This document shows positions 46,972-59,705 of a stretch of DNA of 64,000 nucleotides, in pieces. The DNA comes from Naganishia liquefaciens (lineage: Eukaryota > Basidiomycota > Tremellomycetes > Filobasidiales > Filobasidiaceae): the NCBI GenBank assembly GCA_013423385.1, contig BLZA01000017.1:248001-312000 (forward strand), given 5' to 3'. The notes beneath the pieces are model-generated. The model saw only the letters and a list, made by a program, of their open reading frames with translations, searched no databases and was not told the origin of the DNA. Numbering within the stretch: position 1 is the first letter of the stretch; every line of letters starts with the position of its first letter. Made by a program: the position numbers and the translations under genes.

Positions 46972-49113
46972 TTATTTGGTAGCTCGAGTGGATCGCATGC
47001 GGACTGCCTCGCCCTTGAAGTAGAACAAGAAGGGAATGGGAGCAATGACACAGGCGATCAGTGCGAGGAGTAATCCAGCGTATTGGAAGCCCATGTTGTG
47101 CTAGAAGAGAAGAAAAAGTTGACGGAAATCGCGATCAGACGTCTGCATTATTGTTCTAGATCGCTGGACATAATACTCACGAACATCTGGGTCACCCAGA
47201 GAGGCACTGATGCACCCGCTAAGCTTCGCATCAAGGTCTTGGCTGCCATTGCACTGGCGGCATACTCAGTGTAACTGTGAAAGAGGCGGAACAGACGAAA
47301 AAGCTTAGGTTAGCGATGAAGAAAGCGATTCTTATATGCACGTACGAGTCAACGATGTACGAGTTGGCGGAGACATAGACCGACAACATGGCGAGACCGA
47401 ACAGGCCGCCACCGAAGCAAGGACCAATCCAGTGAACCCATTCGTAGCCTCCGGTAAAAGCGAAGACGAACAACGCGATTGGCAAGATACTGCAGCATGC
47501 CGAACCGCATCAGCGACAATAGGCAAAGAAGTTATCCCCCACTTGAACTTACATGGAACCTGCCATCATAGGGTAAAGACGGGCCTCTGCTCGTGCTCCG
47601 TTCACTGTGGCCTTGGCATACAAGACTTCCTGGTATTGCAGGCCCAGGAATGACAGCATGATCCCAATCTGATTGGCACAAGTCTGTCAGCCTGGAATTG
47701 AAGACCACTTCAGAATCCCTCAAACTCACCATCACAGCGACGAATGCAGTACCCGTGGTGCCCGGGTTCCAGCCTCGGACTTCCTCAAATGCAATCGGAA
47801 AGGCGAAGAACAAGAGGTACAGAAGCGAGTAGATGAAGGAAAGGTAGATTGACATGCAAAAGATGATCGTTTCGCGGAACATCATAATGAATGGTCGAGT
47901 AAGCGACTGCAAAGAGCAGGAATGAGCGCTGCACGTCAAGACGAGTATCGCCTCACTCACAATCTTCAGCGTTGTCGATAGCGAGACACGCTGCATCTCA
48001 GATGCAGCTCGATAAGCGTTCGTGTTGTGTTCTTTTCGCAATCGGGCGGCCTTCTTCTTCAAGAGGATTGGCGCATACGTTTCCGGAGCGAAGAGGGTGA
48101 AGGCGAAGATGAGGCCAAGGAAGATGAAGAGCACCCAATAGATCCATCGCCAGCTGTGTGTTCCGACCCAGATCCATCCACCAAGAAGCGGACCGAGGCA
48201 AGGGCCCATGCTAGCAGCCAATCGAGGTTAGCGACATGGGCGAATACGTCTAGTCAGAGACAGTCTTACAAGATGGTTAGCGAGAATACAGCCATTGGTA
48301 CGCCTCGCTCGCTGGCATCCCAGATGTCAGCAATGGTTCCACCGACATTCGTCATTGGGGCGGAAGAAGCGGTGCCGGCGATCTGATGCAGGCAAACTTT
48401 AGTGGTGAGCGATGAGACACAAGTACACACGACTTACAAGTCGGCAGACGAGCATGGTCCCGATGTTTTGAGCCAAGGCGCTTGGAAGGGTGAAGATGAA
48501 GTAGAAGAACATGCTGATCATGTATACGGGCTTGCGACCAATCATCTCGGAAACTGGACGCATGAATACATAAATGAGCTGGAGTCGTCGGCGAGCCTGC
48601 AATGTCAACTTACGAGGCGCGAACAAAAGGGGACCAACACCGAAGCCAACAACGAACAAGGTGATACTCAGATAGATCGCTTCTCGCGAGACTTCCAGAG
48701 TCTCTGCTTGCGCTGGCAGATTACCCGTCGGCATGGCACTTCCCAAAGCGACGGCGAGACACAACGCAGACATGCCCAAGGTCACAAACCTGAGCAGAAT
48801 CATCTGAGCAAGTACACATAGCCTGTCTTGACTGTCAGACTCACCACTTCTTTCCCTTTCCCCATTCCTTGGGATCCTCGCCTGTCCCTGGTGTGAACTC
48901 GACAAGCGTAAACTTTTCCCCAGCCTCGAGCTCAGCGTCATGCATGGTCGTGTGTTGATGCACGGAAGGAGCGGCGGTGGTGGTAGGCGAAGGATTGGCC
49001 GTGACATCCGGATCGTCGTGCAGATCACCTATTGGCGCATGCTGCATGTGTTTCTCTTGCGCTGGCGAGAAAATTGGCGGGGCTGCAAACTCGGCCTCGA
49101 TGGGTTCAGGCAT
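46972..49113 (-). CDS. MFS transporter, DHA1 (polyamine/multidrug H+ antiporter) type, copy A
   Basis: The protein has about 560 residues and 12 hydrophobic segments. The cytosolic N-terminus (MPEPIEAEFAAPPIFSPAQEK) ends with GEDPKEWGKGKKW, the usual pre-TM1 motif of TPO/FLR1-like carriers. The MFS signature after TM2 appears as FSEMIGRKPVYMIS. TM4-TM5 shows GTASSAPMTNVGGTIADIWDASERGVPMAVFSL and MGPCLGPLLGGWIW, typical of DHA1. Later helices include FCMSIYLSFIYSLLYLLFFAFPIAFEEVRGW and SIPLWVTQMF-like segments. It ends FLFYFKGEAVRMRSTRATK with a stop at 46972. About eight short introns are present (for example 48383-48437). A TATATAAG box lies about 125 bp upstream. Substrate cannot be inferred. 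Confidence 0.9.
48291..48518. repeat. 228-bp tract identical to 51231-51458 (copy A)
   Basis: This is base-for-base identical to the paralogous gene 2,940 bp away. The tract includes a complete 55-bp intron (48383-48437) and its flanking exons, whereas neighbouring introns and exons differ clearly. A second identical stretch of 81 bp starts at 48108. Confidence 0.95.
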
Positions 49114-49990
49114 GTTGGATTTCTATGCGGTGAAGAGCGAATGACTTGCAAAAGATTGGACCCGCCTGGAGGTGACAAGAGTGGGAGGTACGACTGGATT
49201 GTTGCATTCTGAATGAAACTCTGTCGGCCTGGAAGACTTATATAACGTCGCAATCCGACGAAAATCAACCTACGGCAACAAATTGTGGTTGGCATCAGAG
49301 GAAGTCCTGTTCGTACGACTAGGTATCGAGAGTGACTTTACCACCTTAACTGCGCTGGAAGACAGGCGTGCCGTCTAGGTTGGTGTTTGGCTAAGTTTGA
49401 AGAAGGTGATGAGACATGAGCGTCACGAGAGCGGGATCACGAACGAGGTGCCTTTTTGACAAAGTTAACCGGACTCATTTCTGCTGTTTTGCATTACGAG
49501 GCGCTAAAAAGCGTGGTTGTGAGCTCCGGTAAGACCAAACAGCCAGCGGCGAGCGAGCTGACAAGGTTGCCGTAGCTGCAGCATTCGCAAGTCGGTCGTT
49601 AAAAATCTGAGATTCACACAGGCGGAAGGAAACTGGTCTTGCCATTCATTCATCCGTTCGTTCGTTTAGCGCAGTCACTCATGTGAAACTACCCGTGTTG
49701 CAGACGCCTTTCAGACCGCTCGCTATGCGGCTGGAACGTCGGCCTTGCTTTGATCAGACAGAATGAGAGAATCCTCCAGGAGTTGTCTCAGGTTTTACAT
49801 GATGGAAATGCTCTAATATCATGTTGACGGCTACTTGAACAAGGGGGATGAGTTCTCGAATGGCTTTTCAGGCCGCACACTGTAAGACCTTCGGCCGAGG
49901 TGGTAATGGATATCGGTGACTAGCCTGACTGTCCGAGTCACCCGCCGCGTCCTGTCTAATCAGGATCTCTGGTACCGAAATATTCATCGT
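49114..49990. other. Intergenic between the MFS paralogues
   Basis: About 880 bp. It contains the copy A promoter and no supportable gene. The two promoters do not look alike. Confidence 0.4.
49237..49244 (-). promoter_or_regulatory. TATA box of MFS copy A
   Basis: TATATAAG on the minus strand, about 125 bp before the start codon at 49113. Confidence 0.55.
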
Positions 49991-52062
49991 CTACGCGGTG
50001 GCCCGTTTTGAATTCCTCCGGACTGCCTCGCCCTTGAAGTAGAACAAGAACGGTATGGGCGCAATAACGCAAGCAATCAAGGCAAGGAGCAGTCCAGCGT
50101 ACTGGAACCCCATGTTGTGCTTTACGATTTAGAATAGAAGTTAGTCGCTTGTGACCAAGTGGTGGCTTAGAAGCGGGAGGTACATACAAACATCTGGGTG
50201 ACCCACAATGGCACCGATGACGCGACTAGAGATCTCATGAGGGTCTTGCTCGCCAATGCAGAGGCTGCATACGTGACATAGCTGAAGAGAGCATCGCAGA
50301 CAGTCAGCAAATACCGTTTTGACCCTCGAAGCGAACATACGAGTCGACGATATAAGAATTGGCCGACACGTATACCAGCAGCATGGCCAAGCCGAAGAGA
50401 GCGCCTCCAACACAAGGTGCAATCCAGTGAACCCATTCATATCCGCCTGTAAAGGCGAAGATAAAGAGCGCGATCGGAAGAATGCTATAGAAAGCCGATG
50501 GCGGTCAGCAAAAGCGGACAAGAAGCTCTCGCTCTGTACTGCTCACATCGCTCCAGCCATCATGGGATATAGTCGTGCCTCCGCTCGAGGTCCTTTCGCC
50601 GTAGCCCGAGCGTACAAGACCTCTTGAAATTGCAGTGCCGCAAACGCGATGGCGATGCCGATCTGACGAGGTTGAGATCGGATCAGTAAATGGAAGATCT
50701 GCTGAATAGTCTTTCACATACCATAACGGACACGAAAGCCGTACCAGTCGTTCCAGGGTTCCAGCCTCGGACCTCTTCAAAGGCGATGGGGAACGCGAAG
50801 AACAATAGATATAACAGCGAATAGATGAACGACAGGTATATCGACATGCAGAGAATAATCTTTTCTTTGACCATGAGGATGATTGGCCTGCACAGAGAAA
50901 TTTTGAGTGTTGTCGACAGCGGTACCCGATTCAGCTCATGCGCTGCCCGATAAGCGTTCGAATTGTGTTCCTTCCGCAATCGAGCGGCCTTTCTCTCGAG
51001 AAGTATTGGTGCATACGTTTCCGGAGCGAAGAGGGTGAAGATGACGATGAGGCCAAGGAAGATGAAGAGCACCCAATAGATCCATCGCCAGCTGTGTGTT
51101 CCGACCCAGATCCATCCACCAAGAAGAGGACCAAGACATGGGCCCATGCTGAGAGTAAATCGAGGTCAGCAAACATCTTCCTGCCTCTCTTCAAGAGAAA
51201 GAATCTCACAAGATGGTAAGCGAGAATACGGCCATTGGTACGCCTCGCTCGCTGGCATCCCAGATGTCAGCAATGGTTCCACCGACATTCGTCATTGGGG
51301 CGGAAGAAGCGGTGCCGGCGATCTGATGCAGGCAAACTTTAGTGGTGAGCGATGAGACACAAGTACACACGACTTACAAGTCGGCAGACGAGCATGGTCC
51401 CGATGTTTTGAGCCAAGGCGCTTGGAAGGGTGAAGATGAAGTAGAAGAACATGCTGATTATGTATACAGGTTTCCTCCCCAGCATCTCGGAAACTAGGAG
51501 GGAGGATATTCGATCAAGACCATGACAACCAGTAAGACTTGAGACTTACGGGGTGCAAAGAGCAAAGGTCCGACACCGAAGCCGACAACAAAAACGGTGA
51601 TACTGATAAAAATCGCTTCATTCGATACATGAAGATCCTCGGCTTGAGCTGGAAGGTTTCCTGTTGGCATGGCACTTCCAAGTGCAACGGCGAGACACAG
51701 CGCCGACATGCCTAATGTAACAAACCTGATGGAGAAAGGTATAAGCAATTGCATCAGGTTCGCCACCCAGTCCTACTTGTCCGCGGAACTCACCATTTTT
51801 TGCCTCGCGACCAAGACTTGGGATCCTCGCCTGATCCCGGAGTGAATTCAACGATTATCAACTTCTCTGCAGCCTCCAGTCCAGCTTCACCGAACGTTGA
51901 AGGGCCATGCACAGATGGAACTGCCGTGGTAGTAGGTGAATGAGCCGCGCCTGCGTGTATGTCATCGTGCAGATCGCCTATGGGTGCATGCTGGATGTGC
52001 TCCTCCTGAGCTGGAGTAAAGATTGGTGGATTTGCGAATTCGGCTTCGATCGGTTCAGGCAT
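49991..52062 (-). CDS. MFS transporter, DHA1 type, copy B (tandem paralogue of the preceding gene)
   Basis: It shares architecture, intron positions and N-terminus (MPEPIEAEFANPPIFTPAQEE) with copy A. The N-terminal 90 residues are about three-quarters identical, while the central region is nearly identical at DNA level. Motifs GEDPKSWSRGKKW, SEMLGRKPVYIIS (read on the minus strand near 51470) and the same GTASSAPMTNVGGTIAD block are intact. The C-terminus diverges (FYFKGEAVRRNSKRATA, stop at 49991-49993). No disabling change is visible, so both copies look functional. The pair is best explained by local tandem duplication followed by partial homogenisation. A TATATA element lies about 105 bp upstream. 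Confidence 0.9.
51231..51458. repeat. 228-bp tract identical to 48291-48518 (copy B)
   Basis: Counterpart of the identical tract in copy A, including the intron at 51323-51377. Flanking sequence on both sides returns to paralogue-level divergence. Confidence 0.95.
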
Positions 52063-53776
52063 GCTGAAGGTGGTATCGTATCGTTCGCGCTTGACGAAGA
52101 TGAAAGTGCAGTGTGTTTCCAGCTGGACAGTCTATCATCTCCTATTCTTTCCGGAGCATTGTAATATATAGATAAACAGCAGGCGATTCAGTGGCGTTCA
52201 TCCTTTCTATTCTTTGGGACACGGCATGACTGCTTCGGACACCATTGGAGCGGCAGGGAGACATGTTGTGGGATACATCCAGCTTATCTGCGCAGCGGCA
52301 CTGCAGGAGGAGCGGAACACAACCTAGGATCGACCAGAACTGCCGCACAGGGAGAGGATACTGTCATCGACATCATCATCTCAGACGAAGCGAGAAATTC
52401 AATAGAGGATGAACGTCTCTGCAAGTATGGTCCGCGGACCGCCACGGACTTTCGCTCCGCAATGCGATCAATGGCAGAGCGTTCCGCTAAGGTAGTCGCA
52501 TCCCAAGTACACACTCTCGCTCAATATCTCCTCAAACTTTCACTAGAGCGATTATCACCATAATTGATGTTCTCGCCAGCTAACCCGCCGGGCGCCCGGT
52601 CCGTCGGCATCGTACCGCCGACGCAACGAATGCACGTAGAATCAAGCGAGCTATGGAGCATCAACCAAGCAAGCGATACGGCAACCAGAAGTACTGGTGA
52701 TCTCTCAAGCTCCTCCTGACCACTTCCTAGCCTGTAGATACGGCTCATTTCCCTATAACCGCACTGTTGCCATGTTGCCGTCGGCAGCTGTCCTGATCGC
52801 GCCGATCATCAAATGAGTCATAAAAAAGTGGTCGCGTCGCTTCTTGTAGCTAGATGCTGGCAGTCGCTAGCTCCGTCGCTGTCCGTGGTCGTATATCCGT
52901 GACTTCAAGGATGTGTCGAGCGATCTGACTCTTTGGATGTTCAGATGCGAAAAGGCAACATGGTGCTGGTAGAAAGCTTGAAAGACGACCAGATAATGTG
53001 CACACGCACATACCTCCTTTCAGGTCGTTAGTATCCCTGGGTTCATCAAACCTGCGCGAACCCGACCACGCGCACGCTCATCAACATTGCCTCCTACATG
53101 TTGTACCGCAAACTGAGACCTGCGATGTGACGCGAAAGACTTTGCGGGCATCGCTATCGCGACCCTCATAGCAATATAGATATGTTCCTCAAGCCTATCG
53201 TCAACGCGGAGCAACACTTCGGTCTACTGTACGGTTTGAGCCGGTTTTGCTTTCGCCTTTTCCTTAAATCTATGGGAGCTGGCCAAAGTATGTTTGCTTC
53301 AATGCACCCAGTTGCGTGGACATTGTCAATTCGGTTGACCTTCTGCCGGATGCGATCAGCCATGACTCTCGGCAAGGGGATGATTATGACTCTGCATAAC
53401 CTACAATTCCGACTGGTTATGCGCTGGCTCTGTCTATCTGGAATGCCACCTATTCTCTACAGCGTCTGCTGTCGTGCTAGTGACGAATGTTGTGAAACAA
53501 CATCATAGAGACTGTTGCGTCACGGCAACCCTCCCGATCCTAGCCGAGGTTGCTGAGATTCTTCAGATTAGTAATCGGAGACTAGGCTTAGTCCTCTCGT
53601 TGTGGAGATGGGTCCCAAAATTGGGTGTTGGATGACGGCTTCCTCTCGACTAAGCCGATGAAGCTGGGGCAGAACGTCGCGGACAATGAAAATCCCAAAA
53701 AGGACCGGTATGTGTCTTTGAGGAGAAATTGCTGGGCGAAGACGACCTCGTCCTGCTCTGTGAAGTTGGCGTCACT
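52063..53776. other. Intergenic, upstream of MFS copy B and 3' of the TBC gene
   Basis: About 1.7 kb. Small frames (53182-53508 plus, 53625-53882 plus, 53020-53375 minus) show no domain. No repeats or element remnants were recognised. Confidence 0.4.
52165..52170 (-). promoter_or_regulatory. Possible TATA box of MFS copy B
   Basis: TATATA about 105 bp upstream of the start codon at 52062, in an AT-rich patch. Confidence 0.45.
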
Positions 53777-56196
53777 TCACAAGAGGGCGGAGCGTTCCTC
53801 CTTATTGCGAACGAGCTCTTGCCAATGTTTCCGCCATCCAGCCATCATGGACCGGGTCTCCGGATTCATCATCATCTTGTGAATCCACTGCATCAGCAGA
53901 TCCTCATCTTCAGGTATGTAAAAGGCTGAAAGGGTCGACAGAATTGTTTCGAATGACGCATTAACCGCTGTGAGTACCGCACGGAAGGCGTAGATGAGGG
54001 CAAGACTCGTCATGACAAGGACATCTTGACCGTCGAGTAGAAGACAGTCCCATATCCGCAATTGAGTCTGGAAGGGCACCGAATTTGCGAAGAGGGTGAT
54101 GTACCACTTTGTGGCATACGAAGAGGCCGAGATCATGTGCTTTTCCTGGATACCCCGGAGAAAGTCAGAACCCAGGATGGTTGTCGCACTTCTGAAGCCG
54201 GAGTACTTACAAATGCTGAGTAGACATCCGGCATCATATGCTCTATCAGCCGCTCTTGCACGTAGAAATTCTCTAGTAGACCCGGAAATCCGTGTATGAA
54301 GATGCCATGCATATCGTACGCGTCGTGTAGGCGGACCATTGAGGTATACACCCGCTGCGTTCAGGCATTTCAGTCATTCAACTCGCAAGCTCGCAAACTG
54401 TACTTACAGGGGGATCAAAATAGCAGAGAAAGGTGGCAGCGATCGGCCCCATTCCTTGGCAGTATCCGCATTCTGAGCAGTAAGTCGAGAAAGAATGGAG
54501 TACGTTGAAAAGCGATCGCTGACTGCGGGAATATAGTTGATAGATCAGCGGCCATGCATAGAGGGCCACGCGAGTTGGTGCATACCCGTGTCCGTATCTC
54601 GTATGGAAGAGAATGTGACCACTGATCGTCCGTGGGACGTCTAAATCAATCTGGACATCGTAACTCGAAGCGACGTCGGAAGCAGTCTAAGGGTAGTCCG
54701 TACATCAGGGTGTCATCGACATAAATGGTGGATTAACATACTCTATACCTTTCAGATGAATCGCTTGTGCCGTGCTGTTTAGGCAACGAGGAGGGCGGTT
54801 GCCGTGTCTTGGCTTCAATGAGGGCACTCCAAGCTGCAGAGCGCCATCTATCTGGAATGCCCTTGTACACTCTTTTTGTAAGCTGGATTTGCGAAAGAAT
54901 TTAATGGATGGTCGGTGTAGCCGGAATCCAATCATACGCACCTTCCGCCCTTTGCCAGCCGCCTCCCACTTCCATCGTACGGCATTGCCTCCCGTATCCC
55001 GGTCCGCCACGAGCAACATTCTCTCCCACTTGCCTATCCGCTCTGCCTCCTTCCGCCTGAACATCTCCCGACGCGTGTCTGTCAGTCGCTCGATTTCTGC
55101 CGGCGAGATGGCTTCCGGAACGGCGCCCGTCGTGTCTTCCGATCCGCCTGCCATGATGTCTTGCTTCGACCGGTCCACTTCGGCGCGCGCTGGCGGTGAT
55201 TTCGGGACTTTGGGTGTCTTGCGGAAGGCTTGCGCTGGTATGCGGTACACGCGGTTTTCCTGCCGTGTTTTCAGTGCTTGATCGAAGAATCCGTAACTGG
55301 ATTTCGAGTTAGCGGTCTAGCCCTCTTTGTTGAGCAGAATTGGCGTACCGGTCAACTTTGCTTAGTGCCTTTCGTTCTTGTTCGGAGAGTGCATCGCTCT
55401 TTGCAGGGATCGCTTGACTACTTCTCCGATCATCCTTGATCGCGCGTCCTCGTGTCCGCTCCACTCCTTCATCCCATCCATCTCCATACACGCCCTGTAC
55501 TTCGAGCCGAGCATCTGAAGATCGCGATTCAGCTAGTGGCCTCCGAAAGTCTGAGCAAGACTCACATGTGGATCGGACGTGGTACGCATCTTCTTCCTCG
55601 CCTGGTTGTCTGCCAATTAGAGCATCTTCCTGGTTAGTTGCAGGTTCCGGTTGCACCGTGGGCACTGTCAGGTACGCGGACCGCTCTTCCTCCATGGCCA
55701 TAAACGGGTGCGATGTTTTTGGAAAAGAACCCTTGACGCGGCTCTGGGCATCTTGCGCTTGTGAATGCAACACCGCAGACGAATGTCGACGATTGGCGGG
55801 ATCTTCCGCTTGCGAGAAAACGGGAAGGCTCGGGGCCAGCGCCATACTTTGAGGTCTGTTTGACGATGGTGAACTGTTGGTATCGGGCGTGCTGAAGGTT
55901 TTGCTGTTTGAGATGCCATCGATCCAGGTATGGCTTTTGGATTCTGTTGTCCGGTGCGGCTCCTCCACGCGGGGTGACTGAAGCTCTTCCACCAGTCCAT
56001 CATCCGCTGAGCCGGTCCGACCTCCCTGAGATAATTGATCATGACCATTCAAGCCGTTCGCCTGACTGACCGGACGCTTCTCTTCCAACTGGGACGAGTC
56101 CCGTTTAGAATACCCATAGAGATTGAAGATTGCGGATGCGGCCGAGTCTCTATTCGTCGGACTGGGGAGGTCTGGGTACTGGTCGAAGGCACTCAT
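53777..56196 (-). CDS. TBC-domain Rab GTPase-activating protein
   Basis: TBC proteins stimulate GTP hydrolysis on Rab GTPases in membrane traffic. The protein has about 690 residues. The N-terminal 300 are disordered and Ser-rich (start MSAFDQYPDLPSP at 56196). A charged helical region follows (EIERLTDTRREMFRRKEAERIGKWERMLL), then the TBC domain. This begins with a VYKGIPDRWRSAAWSALIEA-type entry and carries both catalytic fingers: arginine in IDLDVPRTISGH and glutamine in GYCQGMGPIAATFL. Later helices include LHDAYDMHGIFIHGFPGLL and WYITLFANSVPFQTQLRIWDCLLLDG. It ends NKEERSALL with a stop at 53777-53779. One intron removes a stretch (about 54530-54573) between the RYGHG and QRSLFNVLHSFS segments. 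The partner Rab cannot be told from sequence by eye. Confidence 0.92.
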
Positions 56197-56775
56197 AACG
56201 GCCCAGAAGACGGGAGCCAGCGGTTGAATGGGCGGTAATGAGGGGGTATTGCTATGAATCCGCTCTCATGGCGAGAAGCTGAGACTTCAAGTCAAGGGAA
56301 GAAACCCAAGCAAGCATGACATGCGCACTCCGGTTCACCCGTCCCGGATGTTTCGGAAGCTGTCAGATGAAAGAACGATGATAGTGCTTACATAATTCGG
56401 GCGCCGGGAGACACAAGCTAGACAGTCCCGAGCAGGCAATGACATCATCATTTGCCCGGGATCATGTCGTCGTCTGTTATCCCCAGGCGATCGCCGATGC
56501 TGATCGTTGTTTACGATGTCGACCGTCTCAGAAGCCATTCCAACTCCAGGCAGTCCCTCATCCTCTCAAGTGTTGCGCAGGTCGTGATGATGACCACAAG
56601 GGATGAGACAGATTCCGATCGATGTAATATCGGCCTGAGGGCAACGTCGTGACTTATATATCCGTCAAGACATCGACTGCCTTGCCTTCGTTAATCATTG
56701 AGACTTCGAGCGCCCATCATTTCAAAAGCCATCACCACAATACAGCCTACTGAAAGTCAAAGTCTACTCGCCAAC
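56197..56775. other. Divergent intergenic region, TBC gene and amine-oxidase gene
   Basis: About 580 bp separating two start codons on opposite strands. TATATA at 56655-56660 serves the plus-strand gene, about 116 bp before its ATG. Confidence 0.5.
56655..56660 (+). promoter_or_regulatory. TATA box of the amine-oxidase-like gene
   Basis: TATATA within CTTATATATCC, about 116 bp upstream of ATG 56776. Confidence 0.5.
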
Positions 56776-59248
56776 ATGGCACGCACATCCCCCCTTCCCG
56801 GATCCAACCCCAAGAAACGCGTCCTCGTCGTCGGCGCCGGTGCAGCAGGCATGTCATGTGCCGAACAGCTATCTCAGCACCCGGACAAGTACGACGTCAC
56901 GCTCGTCGAAGCCCAGGATTACTGTGGTGGACAGGCGTTCAGTATCCCGATCGATGAGAAGAAGTATGGTGCCCCGTGGATGAATCAGGGCGTGCAGGGG
57001 TGAGTCATGAGTGAATGCCTCCATGTCAGTCAGAGGAGGGAGATGTGCTCATGGATTCGCGCAGTGGTTCGTATATCTACCACCACACCTTCCGAATGTT
57101 CAAGAAGCAAGGATTCGAAGCGGAACCCGTGGACTTGCAGGTTTCTTTCGGCAAGGGGGAACAGGTGAGTTCTTGCGGAACGACAATGCCGGTTATGGGC
57201 TCACGCAGGCTTTCCCAGTTCTGGACAAATGTTTTCCCCACCAAGCTCGTCGAAAAGCATCAACGCGAGATCAAGCGGTTCAACTGGACACTCAAGATTA
57301 TGAGGTGGTTCGAGGTTTTTTTTGCGTTGATTCCGATCAAGATCAGTCTAAAGATGTTCTTCTTCTCCGACGAGTAAGTATCGCTTGGAGGAGTTGCCGG
57401 GCAGAGTTGCTGATTGTGACAACTTTCAGGTTTATGAACTATATGATCTATCCCAGGTCTGCAGGAGCAACAATGATTTCAAGTCATGAGCGCTGATCAA
57501 TTTTCTTGCCCTCTTCCAGTCTCGCACTTTTCCTTGGTCAGTCTACTCTGCGCAAGAGGGGTTGTGATTCAAAGCTGACTAGATCCTTCGCAGGAACCGG
57601 CAACGCGACTCCCGATTTGCCCACTATCATGATGGAACGTCTGTATACTTCCCCAACTTATGGAATGTGTGAGTATTGAGTGCATCGAACCGATTGCGCA
57701 GAAGCTGAAGTCGCATTGCAACCAGGGTACCCTGCAGACCCCAAGAGCTTGTCCTCCAATTTGCCGCCCATGGTTGTCTTCCCGGAAGAGAGCAAATTCT
57801 ACACAAGGTGGCAGCACGACATGGAATCTCGCGGCGTCAAGGTATGGCTGTACGACGCACCTCTGACGGAAGATCTGGTATCTTACGACGAGATTCGGGA
57901 TTTTGCAGATCCGCCTCAATACCGAAATCGTTGCGATCCCCGAACGAAGCAAGCGTGGCGTACGCGTTCAAATCCGCCCCCGTCGACCGCAAGAGGACCA
58001 TCACAATCCAGCTGGCGCTGATCAAGATCTACCGGTCCATGAGGAGCAGTATGACGAGATCGTTCTCTGCATCTTGGCCGACACGGCAAAGCGGCTCCTG
58101 GGGAAGACGGCCGGACTCGTGGAAAAGTCTGTCTTGGGTTCGACTAGGTGGTCGGATGATATCACCATCACCCATAATGTACGTGGGGAAAACGATCGCA
58201 CTTGTGGGCAGATGGCTGATTGATTTACTTGCAGGACTTGGACTACATCAAGAAGTGGTACACTATCGAGATGCCAGATGAATCCGAGATTCCGACGCAT
58301 TTGAGCGGACGAGATGAAACAGAGCGCATTGAAAAGGGCAAGCAGGATTTCAACCCGTATGTCTCTGCTTACACGGGAAGTATACGGTGCTAATTCTGGC
58401 TCACATTATCTTAGAATGTACCTGATCAAGCAGGTGCCAAAGGATGCCCGAAAATTAGAGATGTGCTTCGACTGCAGTGCATTTCAATATCAGTTGAAGC
58501 AGAACAAACCGTTTGAGGACCACGTCTTCCAGGTCCGTAACACCTTCAAAGGCTCACAAAACATCAGATTGATTCTTCCGCTGCAGACTATCTTTTTGAA
58601 CAAGAAGCACAAGGACACCTGGTCGATTGATGAGATTAAGGAAGACAAGATCAGTAAGTCATCGTCGACATACTTTGTTAGCAGAGCTGACCCAGTGGGC
58701 CACAGTTCGAAAGGACTGGTGGCATCAATTGGAGCATTCGTGGAGTAAGTGTCGGTGGTTGGCCACACGGATTATCGCTCATTGGTGCTATCTTCCTTCA
58801 GCCCACTACGCATTTGTCGTTCCCTGGATGTCATTCCTCAACGTAGGTTAAGTCGAAAATATACTCGTGTCCAGCTGCTGACGCAAGATAACATCACCTA
58901 GGGAAAGAAACACACCCGTTACGCCGCTGCTTGGACGTTGGTGAATGCGCATGAGCTCGCTGTGATTAGTGGTGAGTCCTCAGTTTGCCGTCACCTTTGT
59001 CGTTATATTAAAGCCGAATGGCTTCAGGAATGGCCGCAGCTTATGCACTCGGAGCTTCTTACCCAAAGGAGTTGGCAGAAGAGTTAGTATCGCAAATAAC
59101 ATGCTGTGCGCAAAGGCATCGGTAGGCTAACGCATTTTTGTCATACAGCTCCTTTGCCCTGCTTTGTTTCCGGCTCTACTTGTTGCTGGATCATCGCAAG
59201 TGGTTCAGTCACAAGGAAAACAACCGAAGACTCGGTCGAGGACAGTAA
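56776..59248 (+). CDS. Flavin-containing amine-oxidase-like oxidoreductase
   Basis: The N-terminus has the Rossmann dinucleotide fold VLVVGAGAAGMSCAEQL (GxGxxG), followed by the acidic FAD-ribose residue in VTLVEAQDYCGG and then GGQAFSIPI. This is the usual entry of NAD(P)-binding, amine-oxidase-type flavoproteins. Further blocks are MNQGVQGGSYIYHHTFRMFKKQGF, LFLGTGNATPDLPTIMMERLYTSPTYGMWYPADPKSL, RLNTEIVAIPERSKRGV, YDEIVLCILADTAKRLLG and KKHTRYAAAWTLVNAHELAVISGMAAAYALGASYP. The last gives the C-terminal FAD contact with AxxxG helices. It ends HRKWFSHKENNRRLGRGQ at 59248. About 14 short introns are used. ATG 56776 is chosen over an in-frame ATG at 56698. Length is about 580 residues. The substrate is unknown; polyamine or monoamine oxidation is only a family-level guess. 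Confidence 0.85.
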
Positions 59249-59705
59249 ACGTTTTTGTCGAATTCAAGCATATAATTTTAGAATACTATTTCCTTTCGGC
59301 GAGAGGATTCTTTATGTGGTCGAAGGCTCCGGCAGTTTGCACAGACACATACAGCCTGTGGACTGAGCTGTTGCGCTGGAGTCATCTCATGTGACTCCTT
59401 CAGCTCCTGGCTTGCACAAAGGAGCTATTAAGATTAATGGCATTGCGTGCTTCCGAGATCATTGTACAGCCAGAACGGTGAGCCTACGCTGTCCCTTTGC
59501 CTGGACCAATCTTCCTGGCCATCTGCGATCTCCTTTCTCTTTCGATAAGTATATAAGGGTCAGCCGATGTGGTCATCGCATCGAAAGCGTTGTTACTCAA
59601 GAGCTTTGCCTCTTTGTTTCCCTCTGTAGCCTATCACAGCGTGAAACCGACCCACTATCGGAGCAAGACTACCTCGATTATATTCCAACAACTAGGATTG
59701 ACGCA
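59249..59705. other. Intergenic
   Basis: About 460 bp containing a short pyrimidine-rich leader before the ATG at 59706; nothing else recognised. Confidence 0.4.
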
